This document shows, one piece after another, positions 37,301-46,179 of a stretch of 64,000 nt of DNA (its first letter is position 1; the number at the start of each line of letters is the position of its first letter). The stretch comes from Silurus meridionalis (Eukaryota; Chordata; Actinopteri; Siluriformes; Siluridae). The stretch spans positions 23,957,132-24,021,131 of the forward strand of contig NC_060885.1 in the NCBI RefSeq assembly GCF_014805685.1, given 5' to 3'. The notes below the pieces were generated by a model. It saw nothing but the letters and a program-made list of their open reading frames with translations, was not told where the DNA came from and did no database searches. A program made the translations under genes and the position numbers.

Positions 37301-40300
37301 ACCTGGCGATGTTTTCTGCCATGTTCGCTCTGGTTCCAGCAAGTGAAGGTAGAAGAACTGCTGGCGTGTCATTCGGTCTTTCACAAGAAATTGATTTAGT
37401 GCCAAATTGGCCTGTGGAAGATGAATACATTTGGACAGACAGTACATTGCGAGAACGGTTGCTATACGTGAATTTATGAAGGTATGGATTATTGACTCTG
37501 ACCACAGGCGTCATCTTGTCAATCATGGCAGTGATACACAGCTGTCCATCAGAATCCTGAACCCCAGCATCTGCCCCCAGCTCCAAGAGGGTCTGTGCGG
37601 CTTCACTGCGATCTTTAAGAACACATACACAACTTCTCGATCAAATGGAAGTAAAAAATCTCAATATTCTATTAATTATTATTAATCATAATATTATTAT
37701 TATTATTATTATTATTATGGGGTTCGGGTGCATTATTCTTTTCATGCATCTTTTTTTTTCCATGTTTATACTGGTTTTAATGTAGGCATTCAGTGATATT
37801 TTATTTTCCTCCTATGAAATGAGCTTTTATACATATTTTACTCTGCTAACCCAATATGAAGTATAGATTTTGGATATTCAATAGGACAACATTTCTTTAT
37901 AGAAAGCTATACCCAAGTTGGCAGCAAGCTGTAGTGGAGTTCTTTGTTTGTAGTCGTGTGCAGCAATGTTTGCTCCGCTCTGCAGCAGGATCTGAATGGC
38001 CTCAGTCGCATCGTTCTTAGCAGCAAAGTGTAATGGTGTTTGCATGTCCCTGTATGTCTGGGCCTCAACGTCAGCTGAAACAACAGATACATACATGCTG
38101 ACCATGTTAGAGTAAATAGAGAGTTATGTTATACTGAATTTCTTTCACCATCGATCAATGATTATATGTGTCACTATTGAAATGTTTTTTATTGTATTAT
38201 TATTATTAGGGCACGGTGGTGGAAAATGTGTTGCTGCCTCACAGCTCCAGAGTCCCCCAGTTTGATCTTGAGCTTGGGTTACTGCTTCTGTTGTGTTTTA
38301 ATGTCCAAGTTTCATCCAAGTTCTCTGGTTTGTTCCTGCCTCCAAAAAAATCCCACTGTCAGGGAACCACCAGCCACGCCTCGCCCAATACTAATCACCT
38401 TCACCTGTCTTGAATTTACTCTTCCCTTTATAAGGCCCCCGTTCCCACTCACTCACCGTCCGATCTACAGTTTGCACTAGAGATCATCCCTGTACTTCCC
38501 GGTTTGTGCTTCTGTCGAAGCTCCTGTCTCGTGTACTAAGGCAAATAAAGCTTATTGACTGTATTCCGGTCTCCGACTGTTGATCCGAGTGTGACAGCCA
38601 CAGTAGGTAAAAACCTTTTGTTATTTAACACCCTTTTGGATTCGAAAGATCTTCAAGCATCTTAATATCCCCAGGAATCTGACCATGCAATCCCCAATCT
38701 CTTGGAACCCTGACTTCCCTGCCTCATTAGCCAATATTGGCCTTCAGACCTGGGTAGAAAGGTTTATTACTATCCAGTTTATTTACAGGCAATGTTTAAA
38801 ATATTTTTAGATGCTTACAATAGATCACCAAATTCCTAAAACAGATTTTTACACATTTTTACAAAACTACATCATTTTATTCAGTCTGAAATGAGACAGA
38901 GGAAAATACACTGGGAACTCTCTGATATTAAAAATCGTCTGCTTCTTCTGGGGGGCGCTAAAGGGTCAGATTTCCTGTCTGTATTCTCTGTTATCAGAAG
39001 CCTCTTCACCTTTAAATGATTTAAGAAAGGGATATGGGCCAATCATTTACTGATGATGAATTGCTCTCTATATGTGAGGAGGTTTTCATAAATCAACCTC
39101 AAGCTTTGTGTATGAGCAAAACTTTAAATCCATAAAATGTACCCAAATGTTTCTCAGCTGTGTTTCAAATATAATTCTAAAATAGGAACATTAATGCATT
39201 TATTTTAGGACTGTAAAAAACGTGAACCCTTCTGGCATGAGGTACATGATATGGTTCAGAAAATGCTGGCTAGAAAATTCACTATGTCTCCAGCTATATA
39301 CTTCCTAAACAGTAAGACATCACTAGATTTCTCTACTGATTCACACTCTTTATTAAATGTTATCATTTATTTGGCAAAGAAATTTATACTTTTTCTATGT
39401 TCATCTTCTTAGGTTCCAACTCTGAATATGTGTTTAGCACAAGTGGCTAATCTTCTTCCTTTGGAAAAACTTACAGAACAAATCTGAATTATTCTGGCAG
39501 TTATGGGCCACTTTGTGGGATTTAGTTCAACAAGCAAGACCCTAGCCCTGACTTATGTTCCTTTTCCATCTTTTTCTTCCTTTTCTTTTGCATGTCTTGA
39601 CTTGCCCTTTGCCATTCCATGGTCACTTCTTCAAAATAACAATACATTGTTGTTATATTGTATTAATAGGTTTGAATGCATGCTGTGTGTGTTGACTGAT
39701 CAGCTCTCTTGTTGTTTTGGTTAAGTTTGAATAAGAAATCAATAAAACTATAATAATAAACAGTATTTTGAAATACGTATATCATATACGTATTTCAAAT
39801 ATAAAATAGGCTTTTGTAATTTGTTTTTGATAGGTTTGTTGAAAATAGCTTCATATTTTGTTTTAAAAATACTTTAGTGTTTTGTATTTATGTAGTTTTG
39901 AAAATCGGCTTCTCCCATTAGGGGTCGCCACAGCGGATCATCCGTCTCCATACCCCCCTGTCCTCTACATCTGCCTCTTTCACACCAACTACCTGCATGT
40001 CTTCCTCACCACATCCATAAACCTCCTTCTTGGCCTTCCTCTTTTCCTCCTTCCTGGTGGCTCCATCCTCAGCAATAAAGTAGTTTATTTTGATACATTG
40101 TGTGGCTGAAGGAGTTTATCATGTATTATAGAAGAAATTAATGCAAGTTCAGATCATTCTTTATGAGGTGTGAACAGGTAAACTACCCAAGAAACTCAGT
40201 GTTGGGTACACTGGAAAACACATTGAAAGACAAAGGAAAGAGTTCAGAGGACTGTGAGCATAAAGCTCACTATGAAAATTAACCATGCCACTTGTCATGT

Positions 40301-42611
40301 GAGGGTACCATGGCTGATGGGAACCATAGTCCAAGACCATAATCCTGATACAGATGAAAAAATAAATAATGCTTTAAACAAATAAATGTCTTGTAGAGGT
40401 TTTATAGTTACGTGCGATTAAATTACTTCTCTGCAAAAGTGTAAAACTTGACAATTATCTAGACAATAATCAAACTCTACTAATGATATTATTAAATGCT
40501 CAGTCCCAGCCCACACCTGTATATCCATGAACCATTCCTCAAACCTTAATTTTGAAGTAGACCAGATGCTGGTACCTATGAGTACACCCTGGTGTAAGAA
40601 CCTGGTTTGGGTTATAAATGTTAATGCAGATTCACTCTTAACAAATGCACCTCCTCTTTCCAGAAGAAAACGGATCATATCTTCATAGTCCAAGGCTGCA
40701 GCCACGTGAAGAGGTGTAACCCCAAATGCATCAGGTCTGCAGATATCAGCTCCTCTCTCAAAGAAGAACCTCATCACATCTACATTCCAGGCTCGTGAGA
40801 TCTACCAGAGCACACATTTATAGTTGCACAATAGTATTATGTTAGCTTGTTTTTTTTTTTTACATAGATTAAAGTTCAATTAAATGTAAAACAATGTTTC
40901 AAATGCAATTACATTTGATTCACGTAATCACACGTGAAATGTATGTGATTTTTAAATACTTGCAGCTTGAACCAACAGCAAATGTTTGCTTGCGAGTGAA
41001 CCCCAGAATACGGCAGCTGCATCTTCGATACAACATTTGACGTTTAGAGGCCATAAAAACTCACCTCATGAAGTGCTGTCTGTCCATATTTGTCTGCTGA
41101 ATTGGGATCAGCGCCATCTCCAAGGATTTCGTTCAGGTACTGCAGATCAACCTGGAGCCAAACCGATCAATAAGAGCAAACATGACATCAGGCTTTCTCA
41201 AAGCACACACCTTTCTAAACAGCTCTGTAACACAGCTCATTCTTGGCCTACACAACACTATAGCAAACAAAATACCATCACTAACAACCTCATCTGTGTC
41301 CTCGTTGTTGGCAGCCAGCACTCTGAAGTGATCCAGCAGGCGTTTGTTTAATTGATGCTCTTTGGCAGCTCCATCTAAAACATCTTCCTCCCAGGCAAGG
41401 CCCTTATACTTGTTGCTTGAAGATTCCCCTGTCAGCACACAATAACATTAACGTGAGTGGGTAATCACACAGGGGTTGCAATTTTCACTACAATGTTGCA
41501 CTTAATGATTGCTGTATGTGTGTATGTACACTATATGAACAAAAGTATTTTAAAACCTAACTGCTTTTTTGAACATCCTATTCCACATCTAGTCACTTTA
41601 ATTGCTGCTTTAAGACAATGTCTATTGTGAAAAGCTCTGTAGAAATAAACTTGAACTTGAACTAGTCCCCACTTGCTGTTATAATGTCTACTCTTGTTGA
41701 AGCCTATCCACCTCAAGGTTCAATGATTGGTGCACACTAAGATGCTTTTTAGTGTTCCACGGTTGTCAAAAGTAAAAATTAGTGTTATTACATTCTTCTT
41801 GATTGCTCAAAGCTCACTTATTGACTTATGGGAATTGGTAGCTCAGTGGTTAAGATGTTGAACTTCAACATCCCAGCTATGCCATGCTGCCACTGCTGGG
41901 TCCTTGAGCACAACCCTTAACCATCAACAAGTTGTAAAAACGATATAAATAAGTAACTAATTTCCACAAAAAGATAACTATCGTTTGCTCATATTTTTTC
42001 CCCCCACACTATTCTGTGTACACTTCAGACTACTGTGTTTGGAAATCCCAGGAGATCAGTAGTTTCTGTAATACTTAAAACAGACATTGTTGGTGGGTCT
42101 GTGCACATAAAAAAAATTCACATGGCTGTTACACTTTAATTAGTAAACTAATGTATAACGATAAATCGAAATAAAATAATATGCACTGGGTTTTTTATCT
42201 TGCTCTTTAAACTGATTCAACTGATGCCTGGTAGTGTGATTGATAATGCTTGTAAATATGTCATGTACCTGAGGCTTTTCTCTTTGTGCATTTACGAGTA
42301 GCACGTTTCCACCGACCCCGGGCATATGAAGCCCATTGGCTAACAGAGCGCACCACTGAGGTTGACCTTACAGAGGTACTGGTACCAGTATGTTGCTGCA
42401 TTAACTGTCAACATGCAAACAAAATGATAAAAAAACAACACAAGACCACTGATAACAAACTTTTATGGAATATATTTTTAAGGTTACTGCAGACAAATGC
42501 ATTACACACTCACAGTAATCTTAACATCCTTACCTGGCTGGACATTGCATTCCTGAGCTCCAGACCTGGGTTGTCATGACCACTTGGGGAAACGCGATTT
42601 AATCTCTTCAT
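23647..42611 (-). CDS. Ankyrin-repeat TRP channel, pyrexia/TRPA-like (complete, 20 exons)
   Basis: Spliced CDS: 42534-42611, 42269-42404, 41289-41428, 41065-41151, 40651-40801, 37913-38074, 37503-37612, 37303-37411, 37177-37205, 36956-37047, 36757-36871, 35052-35222, 33953-34023, 33691-33858, 29078-29196, 28767-28971, 28481-28688, 24074-24159, 23825-23979, 23647-23687. The sum is 2433 nt (811 codons) with every junction in phase. The protein has a basic N-terminus, about five ankyrin repeats (residues 119-290), six membrane segments (S1 about 366-388 to S6 about 618-643) with a pore loop between S5 and S6, a conserved post-S6 segment and a Gln/Leu-rich coiled coil (718-795). This is a tetrameric cation-channel architecture. 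Motifs such as [20 protein letters not shown] and [17 protein letters not shown] recall Drosophila pyrexia rather than vertebrate TRPA1 or TRPN1. Family placement is from memory of the motifs; ion selectivity and stimulus are unknown. Confidence 0.85.
23825..23979 (-). CDS. TRP channel exon 19 (coiled coil)
   Basis: 155-nt exon encoding [20 protein letters not shown] and then [14 protein letters not shown], a heptad-like helix. Donor GTAAGT. The acceptor is either AAG before GAATAG or 6 nt later; both keep the frame. Confidence 0.75.
24074..24159 (-). CDS. TRP channel exon 18 (C-terminal)
   Basis: 86-nt exon encoding [20 protein letters not shown] and then PDNDNRSP. Acceptor CTACAG, donor GTGAGT. 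A transposon copy starts 32 bp upstream of its acceptor end. Confidence 0.75.
24192..24897. mobile_element. Four-copy TIR element family, copy D (3' truncated)
   Basis: Starts taccgtaatttccagactat and matches copies A-C. It loses similarity after 'aacccaggaaaaattcat', so the last 30-80 bp with the right TIR are missing. It lies 32 bp from exon 18 of the TRP gene. Confidence 0.7.
25140..27080. repeat. Telomere-like TTAGGG/TTATAGGG degenerate array
   Basis: About 1.9 kb of variants such as ttagggttatagggttagga, with only short interruptions (25435-25555). Most of it reads ttaggg on the plus strand. Blocks at about 25268-25292 and 26168-26340 read ccctaa instead, so the orientation flips. It sits in the intron between TRP exons 17 and 18. 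Confidence 0.9.
27290..28165. repeat. Duplicated intronic block, copy 1
   Basis: Closely matches 29385-30122 plus 31688-31745. Shared stretches include 'cttaatggggtactctag', 'aacactcggtataccatatt' and 'actcatgtctcatg'. It lies downstream (in gene direction) of exon 17. Confidence 0.85.
28234..28374. repeat. LINE/SINE 3' tail and (AAT)n microsatellite
   Basis: 'ctgcatttcgttgccttgta' with 'caataaagttgaatctaatc' is a common teleost non-LTR 3' tail. It ends in attaatct repeats and an AAT run. Related tails occur at 56590-56740 and, reversed, at 63080-63175. Confidence 0.75.
28481..28688 (-). CDS. TRP channel exon 17 (post-S6)
   Basis: 208-nt exon encoding [20 protein letters not shown] and then [20 protein letters not shown], ending KKLAAEIK. 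The frame could read on to a TGA at 28454-28456, but donor AAG|GTACAA joins in phase to the coiled-coil exons. Confidence 0.88.
28767..28971 (-). CDS. TRP channel exon 16 (pore loop and S6)
   Basis: 205-nt exon encoding the pore helix region [20 protein letters not shown] and S6 [20 protein letters not shown], ending DTFQR. Confidence 0.93.
29078..29196 (-). CDS. TRP channel exon 15 (S4-S5 linker and S5)
   Basis: 119-nt exon encoding [20 protein letters not shown] and then [20 protein letters not shown]. Acceptor TTCACAG, donor GTGACA. Confidence 0.93.
29385..30122. repeat. Duplicated intronic block, copy 2 (left part)
   Basis: Second copy of 27290-28165. It is split at a TA by the Tc1 element at 30125 and resumes at 31688. 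A third short piece of the same block starts at about 31755 ('ctgtatttatttgct'-like). Confidence 0.85.
30125..31685 (-). mobile_element. Tc1-like transposon with both inverted ends and TA duplication
   Basis: 1561 bp. The ends cagtgaggaaaataagtgtt and (reversed) cagtgaggaaaataagtatt match, and TA flanks both sides. It encodes an interrupted Tc1 transposase on the minus strand. It lies in the intron between TRP exons 14 and 15. Confidence 0.92.
30346..31355 (-). pseudogene. Tc1 transposase, inactivated
   Basis: N-terminal paired-like [23 protein letters not shown], then [20 protein letters not shown]. The catalytic part includes [20 protein letters not shown] and [14 protein letters not shown]. 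In-frame stops break it: one before the first acidic motif (W-stop-NE where 'WSDE' is expected), one after ENL, and a frame change near 31035. Both later acidic positions of the DDE triad region are present. Confidence 0.85.
31840..32245 (-). mobile_element. Decayed Tc1-like fragment
   Basis: The minus strand gives [17 protein letters not shown], a worn '[14 protein letters not shown]' transposase motif, with 'ggctcattgtcctgttggaa' further left. No complete frame. Confidence 0.6.
32262..32900 (+). repeat. Interspersed 'tgtatagcgcttttaacaat' repeat
   Basis: Starts with a (ttcaa)n-type run, then 'tgtatagcgcttttaacaat', 'caaagcagctttacacagat' and 'gtggcaaggaaaaactcccc'. The middle part recurs at 14460-14560. 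Such elements are abundant in otophysan fish. The 3' limit is approximate. Confidence 0.65.
32962..33206 (-). pseudogene. RTE-like LINE 3' fragment
   Basis: Minus-strand [20 protein letters not shown] and then [13 protein letters not shown] is the C-terminal tail of RTE-type endonuclease/RT proteins. The same tail recurs at 39905-40076, and the RT region of this family lies at 51507-52480. Confidence 0.8.
33691..33858 (-). CDS. TRP channel exon 14 (S3-S4)
   Basis: 168-nt exon encoding [20 protein letters not shown] and then [19 protein letters not shown], strongly TRPA/pyrexia-like. Acceptor TTCATAG, donor GTAATA. Confidence 0.93.
33953..34023 (-). CDS. TRP channel exon 13 (S2-S3 loop)
   Basis: 71-nt exon encoding [20 protein letters not shown] and then QDPW. 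The Trp codon is split with exon 14. Confidence 0.82.
34040..35040. other. TRP intron 12, no feature recognised
   Basis: AT-rich intronic DNA between exons 12 and 13 with a short TTG run near 34125. No coding or mobile signature was seen. Confidence 0.5.
35052..35222 (-). CDS. TRP channel exon 12 (S2)
   Basis: 171-nt phase-0 exon encoding [20 protein letters not shown] and then the charged loop [20 protein letters not shown]. Acceptor TCTACAG, donor GTACTA. Confidence 0.9.
35252..36682 (+). mobile_element. Tc1-like transposon occupying almost an entire TRP intron
   Basis: The left end cagtgtattcagaaactttt and right end 'tgaatactttctgaatgcac' are inverted repeats. The plus strand holds transposase pieces ('gaagcataatggtggctgca', then [20 protein letters not shown] at about 36300-36360). 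It starts 30 bp from exon 12 and ends 74 bp from exon 11. A foreign repeat occupies 35470-35800. Confidence 0.8.
35470..35800. repeat. LTR-edge-like repeat nested in the Tc1 element
   Basis: 'gactgagtggacccaaatgc' followed by A-rich 'caagtccaag/ccaaaaac' units resembles the gypsy-derived 'aaacaggc' repeats common in fish. No ends or coding capacity were found. Confidence 0.45.
36757..36871 (-). CDS. TRP channel exon 11 (S1)
   Basis: 115-nt exon encoding [20 protein letters not shown] and then [18 protein letters not shown] hydrophobic S1 is followed by a polar extracellular loop. Confidence 0.9.
36956..37047 (-). CDS. TRP channel exon 10 (pre-S1)
   Basis: 92-nt exon encoding [20 protein letters not shown] and then [10 protein letters not shown], the conserved 'LIMHP...KW' segment just before S1. 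Confidence 0.88.
37177..37205 (-). CDS. TRP channel exon 9 (29-nt micro-exon)
   Basis: Encodes [10 protein letters not shown] across its borders. It was chosen because CTCTAG acceptor and GTACTC donor give exactly the phases that exons 8 and 10 need. It is short, so less certain than its neighbours. Confidence 0.6.
37303..37411 (-). CDS. TRP channel exon 8
   Basis: 109-nt exon encoding [20 protein letters not shown] and then [16 protein letters not shown], the linker that follows ankyrin repeats in pyrexia-like channels. Acceptor TCCACAG, donor GTAGTG. Confidence 0.82.
37503..37612 (-). CDS. TRP channel exon 7 (last ankyrin repeat)
   Basis: 110-nt exon encoding [20 protein letters not shown] and then [15 protein letters not shown]. 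The phase-0 donor GTG|GTCAGA is weak and gives a 91-nt intron to exon 8. Confidence 0.8.
37690..37718. repeat. (ATT)n microsatellite
   Basis: About nine ATT units between TRP exons 6 and 7. Confidence 0.9.
37913..38074 (-). CDS. TRP channel exon 6 (ankyrin repeats)
   Basis: 162-nt exon encoding [20 protein letters not shown] and then [20 protein letters not shown]. It has two TPLHxAA-type helices. Donor GTATAG. Confidence 0.9.
38208..38340 (+). repeat. tRNA-derived SINE-like fragment
   Basis: 'ggcacggtggtgg', 'gctgcctcacagctccagag' and 'gtttgatcttgagcttgggt' follow the standard fish SINE head with A- and B-box-like motifs. It is degraded. Confidence 0.55.
38357..38596 (+). mobile_element. 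Solo LTR (gypsy-type)
   Basis: 240 bp beginning TGTCAGGGAACC and ending GAGTGTGACA, with a TATA-like 'tttataagg', 'aataaag' polyadenylation signal and near-matching flanks cccac/gccac (4 of 5). No internal retroelement sequence adjoins it. Confidence 0.6.
38640..39740 (+). pseudogene. L1-like LINE C-terminal fragment
   Basis: The plus-strand readings '[17 protein letters not shown]' and '[17 protein letters not shown]' resemble the C-terminal domain of L1/Tx1 ORF2. Several frames are involved, with many stops. It ends in AT-rich sequence with 'caataaaact' at 39740. Confidence 0.45.
39905..40076 (-). pseudogene. RTE-like LINE 3' fragment
   Basis: Near copy of 32985-33150 ('taggggtcgccacagc', 'ctgtcctctacatctgcctc', 'tcttcctcaccacatcca'). 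Confidence 0.8.
40090..40640. other. TRP intron 5, no feature recognised
   Basis: Intronic DNA downstream of exon 5. The frame that extends from exon 5 into this region is read-through past its donor. Confidence 0.5.
40651..40801 (-). CDS. TRP channel exon 5 (ankyrin repeats)
   Basis: 151-nt exon encoding [20 protein letters not shown] and then [20 protein letters not shown]. The reading frame continues open into the intron past donor GTGCAT; that extension is not coding. Confidence 0.9.
41065..41151 (-). CDS. TRP channel exon 4 (ankyrin repeat 1)
   Basis: 87-nt phase-0 exon encoding [20 protein letters not shown] and then KYGQTALHE, a typical ankyrin loop and first helix. Confidence 0.88.
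41289..41428 (-). CDS. TRP channel exon 3
   Basis: 140-nt exon encoding [20 protein letters not shown] and ending [12 protein letters not shown], just before the ankyrin repeats. The donor GAG|GTTGTT is weak. The following intron is only 137 nt. Confidence 0.8.
41526..41700. repeat. Partial MITE/Tc1-type end
   Basis: 'cactatatgaacaaaagtat' matches the inverted termini of the MITEs at 42738 and 46180. The rest is decayed. Confidence 0.45.
41830..41945 (+). repeat. tRNA-derived SINE
   Basis: 'ggtagctcagtggttaagat' (A-box-like), then a tract ending 'gggtccttgagcacaaccct', matches other copies at 45629 and 57205. Confidence 0.65.
42269..42404 (-). CDS. TRP channel exon 2
   Basis: 136-nt Ser/Thr- and Arg-rich cytosolic exon, including [20 protein letters not shown]. 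Acceptor TGACAG, donor GTACAT. Confidence 0.75.
42534..42611 (-). CDS. TRP channel exon 1, start codon
   Basis: Encodes [20 protein letters not shown] and then NAMSSQ, with donor GTAAGG. It is the first in-frame ATG that makes all downstream phases agree. 5' UTR exons were not identified. Confidence 0.7.
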
Positions 42612-42737
42612 ACTTGATCTCGACCCAACACTCTTCCGGTTGTTTCCTTTACTGACTCACTGCTACTGCCTTTAGATGGGAAATATCATTCCTTATTTAA
42701 CTATTACCTTAGTTAACATTGAATAACACAAATTATA

Positions 42738-43058
42738 CAGATAAAAGTATTGGGACACCTGAATTTTCCAGGTATATGTGGTTCTTCCCCAAACTATTGC
42801 TACTAATTTGTAGGCACACAATTTGTACAGGACATCTTTGGACATTACATCTTTTCTTTATTTGAACTTGTAGACCCAAACCTGCTCCATCATGATAATG
42901 TCCCTGTCCACAAGCCCATTCTAAAAATAGTGGAACATCTTCCCAGTAGAATGGTGGTTATTATAATAAAAGCAAATTATGATTATGTGGAATGGGATGT
43001 TCAAAAAGTGCATATTAATCTTATGATCAGGTGTCCACAAACATTTGTCCATATAGTG
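42738..43058. mobile_element. Tc1-type MITE with TA duplication
   Basis: 321 bp between TA dinucleotides. The left end has 'aaaagtattgggacacctg', and the right end has 'caggtgtccacaaacatttg' followed by 'tccatatagtg'. No intact transposase. It lies just upstream of the TRP start codon (127 bp). Confidence 0.75.
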
Positions 43059-43059
43059 T

Positions 43060-44830
43060 AGTCCATATTGTATATTTGATCATGAAAAAAACTACACTGA
43101 CTAATATTGTTATATTTACGTCCAAATTTGCCTATACCCAACACATATACATGAATTCATTTTATATTGGTCCTTATGGACTTTTCTGAATTCTTGAATG
43201 GAATACATTTCTGGAAATTCGTTAAAGATGATAATTGTCTGGGTTAAACAGATTATTATTTTATATAAGCATATATTAATATAAGTAGAGATAAACCCTA
43301 AGTTCCAATGTTTCAAATTAAGATTTTTTCAATCTTACGATGACGATAGTGATTAAAAACTATTTACGTATTTTGTAATTTTATGCCGCATTTAAATTTT
43401 CATATGATCCTTTGGAACACTGCCAGGATGTAAACATTTCCCGCCTTGTGTCATGCCGTACTCTTGCCAGCAGTTGTTGTCTCTGTGTTAGAGTGGACAT
43501 TTGTTCTGGGTTTTTGGTGTTTCAAAGCCCAATTTTAGCTCTCGTGTCTGCCCTTTTTATTGACGTCGCCGGCTGCTGAAACAGAGTGTGTCTGGCTCCG
43601 TTGTCCATCGGCGCTTGTACACTGCTACATACATTTATACTGTAAGGTTTATACATTATGGTACTGTAAATGGCTCTCTTTTGCTAAATGATATACTGTA
43701 ATTTGTTAAAATATTAACTACTCCATAGTTATCACCATTCTTAAGACTCCTGGGTAGGCTAGGCTACTGTAGGCTAGGTCTCGATGATGTCTTTGGAAAA
43801 CACATCTACATCGACAAGAGCGAAATTATTTTTATTTATCTAGGTTGCATCATAATTCTCACAAACTGCTGTACACATTTGTTCCATAGTTCAATACTAA
43901 GATATTTTAAAACTTAAACAAAAGAGATTCTGATTACACCACATTTACAGCCCACAAGGTTACAATTCAAAATCACCAGCTAAAAGCTTATTTCTCACAT
44001 GACTAAATAAAGCACATGACCTGTACTAACCAAACAAACAAAAAAGAGACAACCCGATGTAAATTTTTTTGTGAAAACTATACTAAATGTAACCTTTAAA
44101 AACATTGTTTTGTACAATACCTTGCCACATGTGAAGTCTGAGCTGTTTTGACTCTCCAGTGAATATATTTAAGTATGTTGTGTGACCTTCACTGTATTTA
44201 AATCCTCCTGTGTTTGTATGGTCCGTTCCTCGGCTACTTCTAGCCATCGAATCGTAAAAAGCACCCTCGTGTCCTCATTATGCAACAGTCCATCTGCCCT
44301 TAACTCATAAACCTACTGCAATGTAATGCACTGTAACTGTATTTATCTCATAATGTTTGATAAGGGCAGAATTTGCACGAGAAGAAAAACGAGAAGACAA
44401 GACAAAGCCTATGTTTATGGCAACTTTATCTGCTTCTGACATAAAGCACATATAATCACCAGGTAAACACTAGGATAATCATGTGCATCGGCAAACCAAC
44501 ATACGCACGATATAATTCCTTTTTAATATGAATCATATTGCTTTGTTAATTATCACTCAAATTAATTACATCTGACACAACAGATCGAAAGTCTGTGGTA
44601 GATCAGTTACAGGCCTCGAATTACTGAAGAAAGGTCTTTAGTAATTAAATTGAAGAAAGGACAGACCTTTTTTACTGACGGTCACATTCCTTCGGTCTCT
44701 TTTTGACTTCCTCAAGGTTCCTCACGCATGTGACTTTGTGTGACTTCTTTGTGTTTCCAATATTTCCATAAATATTGCTGGTAATTGAGAAGATATGTTA
44801 TAAACCAAAGAGAATGTTCATTACATTACT
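43060..44830. other. Intergenic DNA upstream of the TRP gene
   Basis: Mostly AT-rich. A locally GC-richer stretch at 43430-43640 has 'tttcccgcc' and 'tgacgtcgccgg' (E2F- and CRE-like words) and could be a promoter or non-coding first exon. This is weak evidence. Confidence 0.35.
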
Positions 44831-44837
44831 AAATAAC

Positions 44838-45535
44838 AGAGGTTGGAAGTAACGAAGTACAGATACTTTGTTACTGTATTTAAGTAGTTTTTCGGGTATC
44901 AGTACTTTTCTTCGGTATTTATTTTTCAGACAACTTTTTACTTTCACTCATTACATTTTTTACTCAAATATCTGTTATTTCTACTTCTTACATTTTCAAA
45001 ACAGTTTTAATCTATTTGGTGACATGGTCAATATTTTTCTTCTCAATGTGCGCCGTTTTTAATCGTCAACCTAGTTCTTGTCATTGTGCAGCTTTTTCAA
45101 CCACTGGTGTATCATTTCCAGGCTATCACACACCACAGACATAGGCTAGCCTATGAAGCTAACAACAAGTGAGGCAGAAGGTAACAAGATGTACGTGGTT
45201 AATGTGGATGAGACAGAGGGCGTCAGCGATGTAAACATGACTTGAACAGACATGAACAGAGACATTCCTGGTTACCTTGTCATCAACTTTTCTCTGATTG
45301 TGTTCTATATGGTGGATGTTCAGCCTGGATACATTCATTCGATAACTTAATTTTTTATTCTTTTGTATTAATATATGAATATGATATAAGGTCCAGTTAC
45401 CAGTGTGGCTACTTTTTACTTAAGAACATGTCAGAACCCAGACTTGTTCACTTTAACCTGAGTGAAAAAGTGTAGTCAGTATTTCAACTTTAACCAGTCT
45501 TTTTAGAACATGAGTATCTGTACTTCTACCATTAG
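44838..45535. mobile_element. Non-autonomous repeat with 'aagtaacgaagtac' ends
   Basis: Left end 'ggttggaagtaacgaagtac', right end 'gagtatctgtacttctacc', roughly inverted. Such 'agtacagatactt/actt aagtag' repeats are common fish DNA transposon derivatives. A related piece lies at 53805-53865. Confidence 0.6.
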
Positions 45536-45628
45536 AGTGAAGAATGTGTGTACATTTGCCATCTCTGCTAAATAGTGAGTGAAACACAAAAAGGGAAAAA
45601 AATGCCACCACCACCATGAAGTGGTGAA

Positions 45629-45860
45629 AAGGAGGTAGCTCAGTGGTTTAGGTTCTGGGTTACTGATAGCAAGGTCAGGGGTTTCAACCCCTTCTATTGC
45701 CAAGCATGTGGCCCTTTGAGCAAAGCCCTTAGCCCCTCTTTGCTCCAGAGGCACTGTATCATGGCTGAACCTGCACTCTAAACAGCTTTCGAACATTACT
45801 GGTATATGCAAAGAAAGAATTTGTGCTGTAATGTACATGTGACAAGTATAAAGCACACTT
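45629..45860 (+). repeat. tRNA-derived SINE
   Basis: 'aggtagctcagtggtttagg' and 'ggtcaggggtttcaacccct' are A- and B-box-like. A conserved body 'gcatgtggccctttgagcaa' follows. Confidence 0.7.
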
Positions 45861-46100
45861 CATCAAAAAACTAAACCCACAATCATTTCAAATCACAACT
45901 AATATAATAAATCTTATATAGAATTCATTTAACGACAACATACCCATGATTAAGCTGCTCTGGAATGTGAAACAAGAAAAATTGACCTATAGCATACTGA
46001 CAATTTTATCAGCTGGTTGGAGGTCAAATTTAAGCATTAAGGCCATGATTTTGGCAACGTGGTTATTATTAAGAGCTGAAATTAGACATGATGAAGGAAT

Positions 46101-46138
<38 letters not shown>
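46101..46138. repeat. (GA)n microsatellite
   Basis: About 18 GA units. Confidence 0.95.
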
Positions 46139-46140
<2 letters not shown>

Positions 46141-46179
46141 GGAATCTGAGTATGTTGACTGCATTTTTGAAAAGATACA

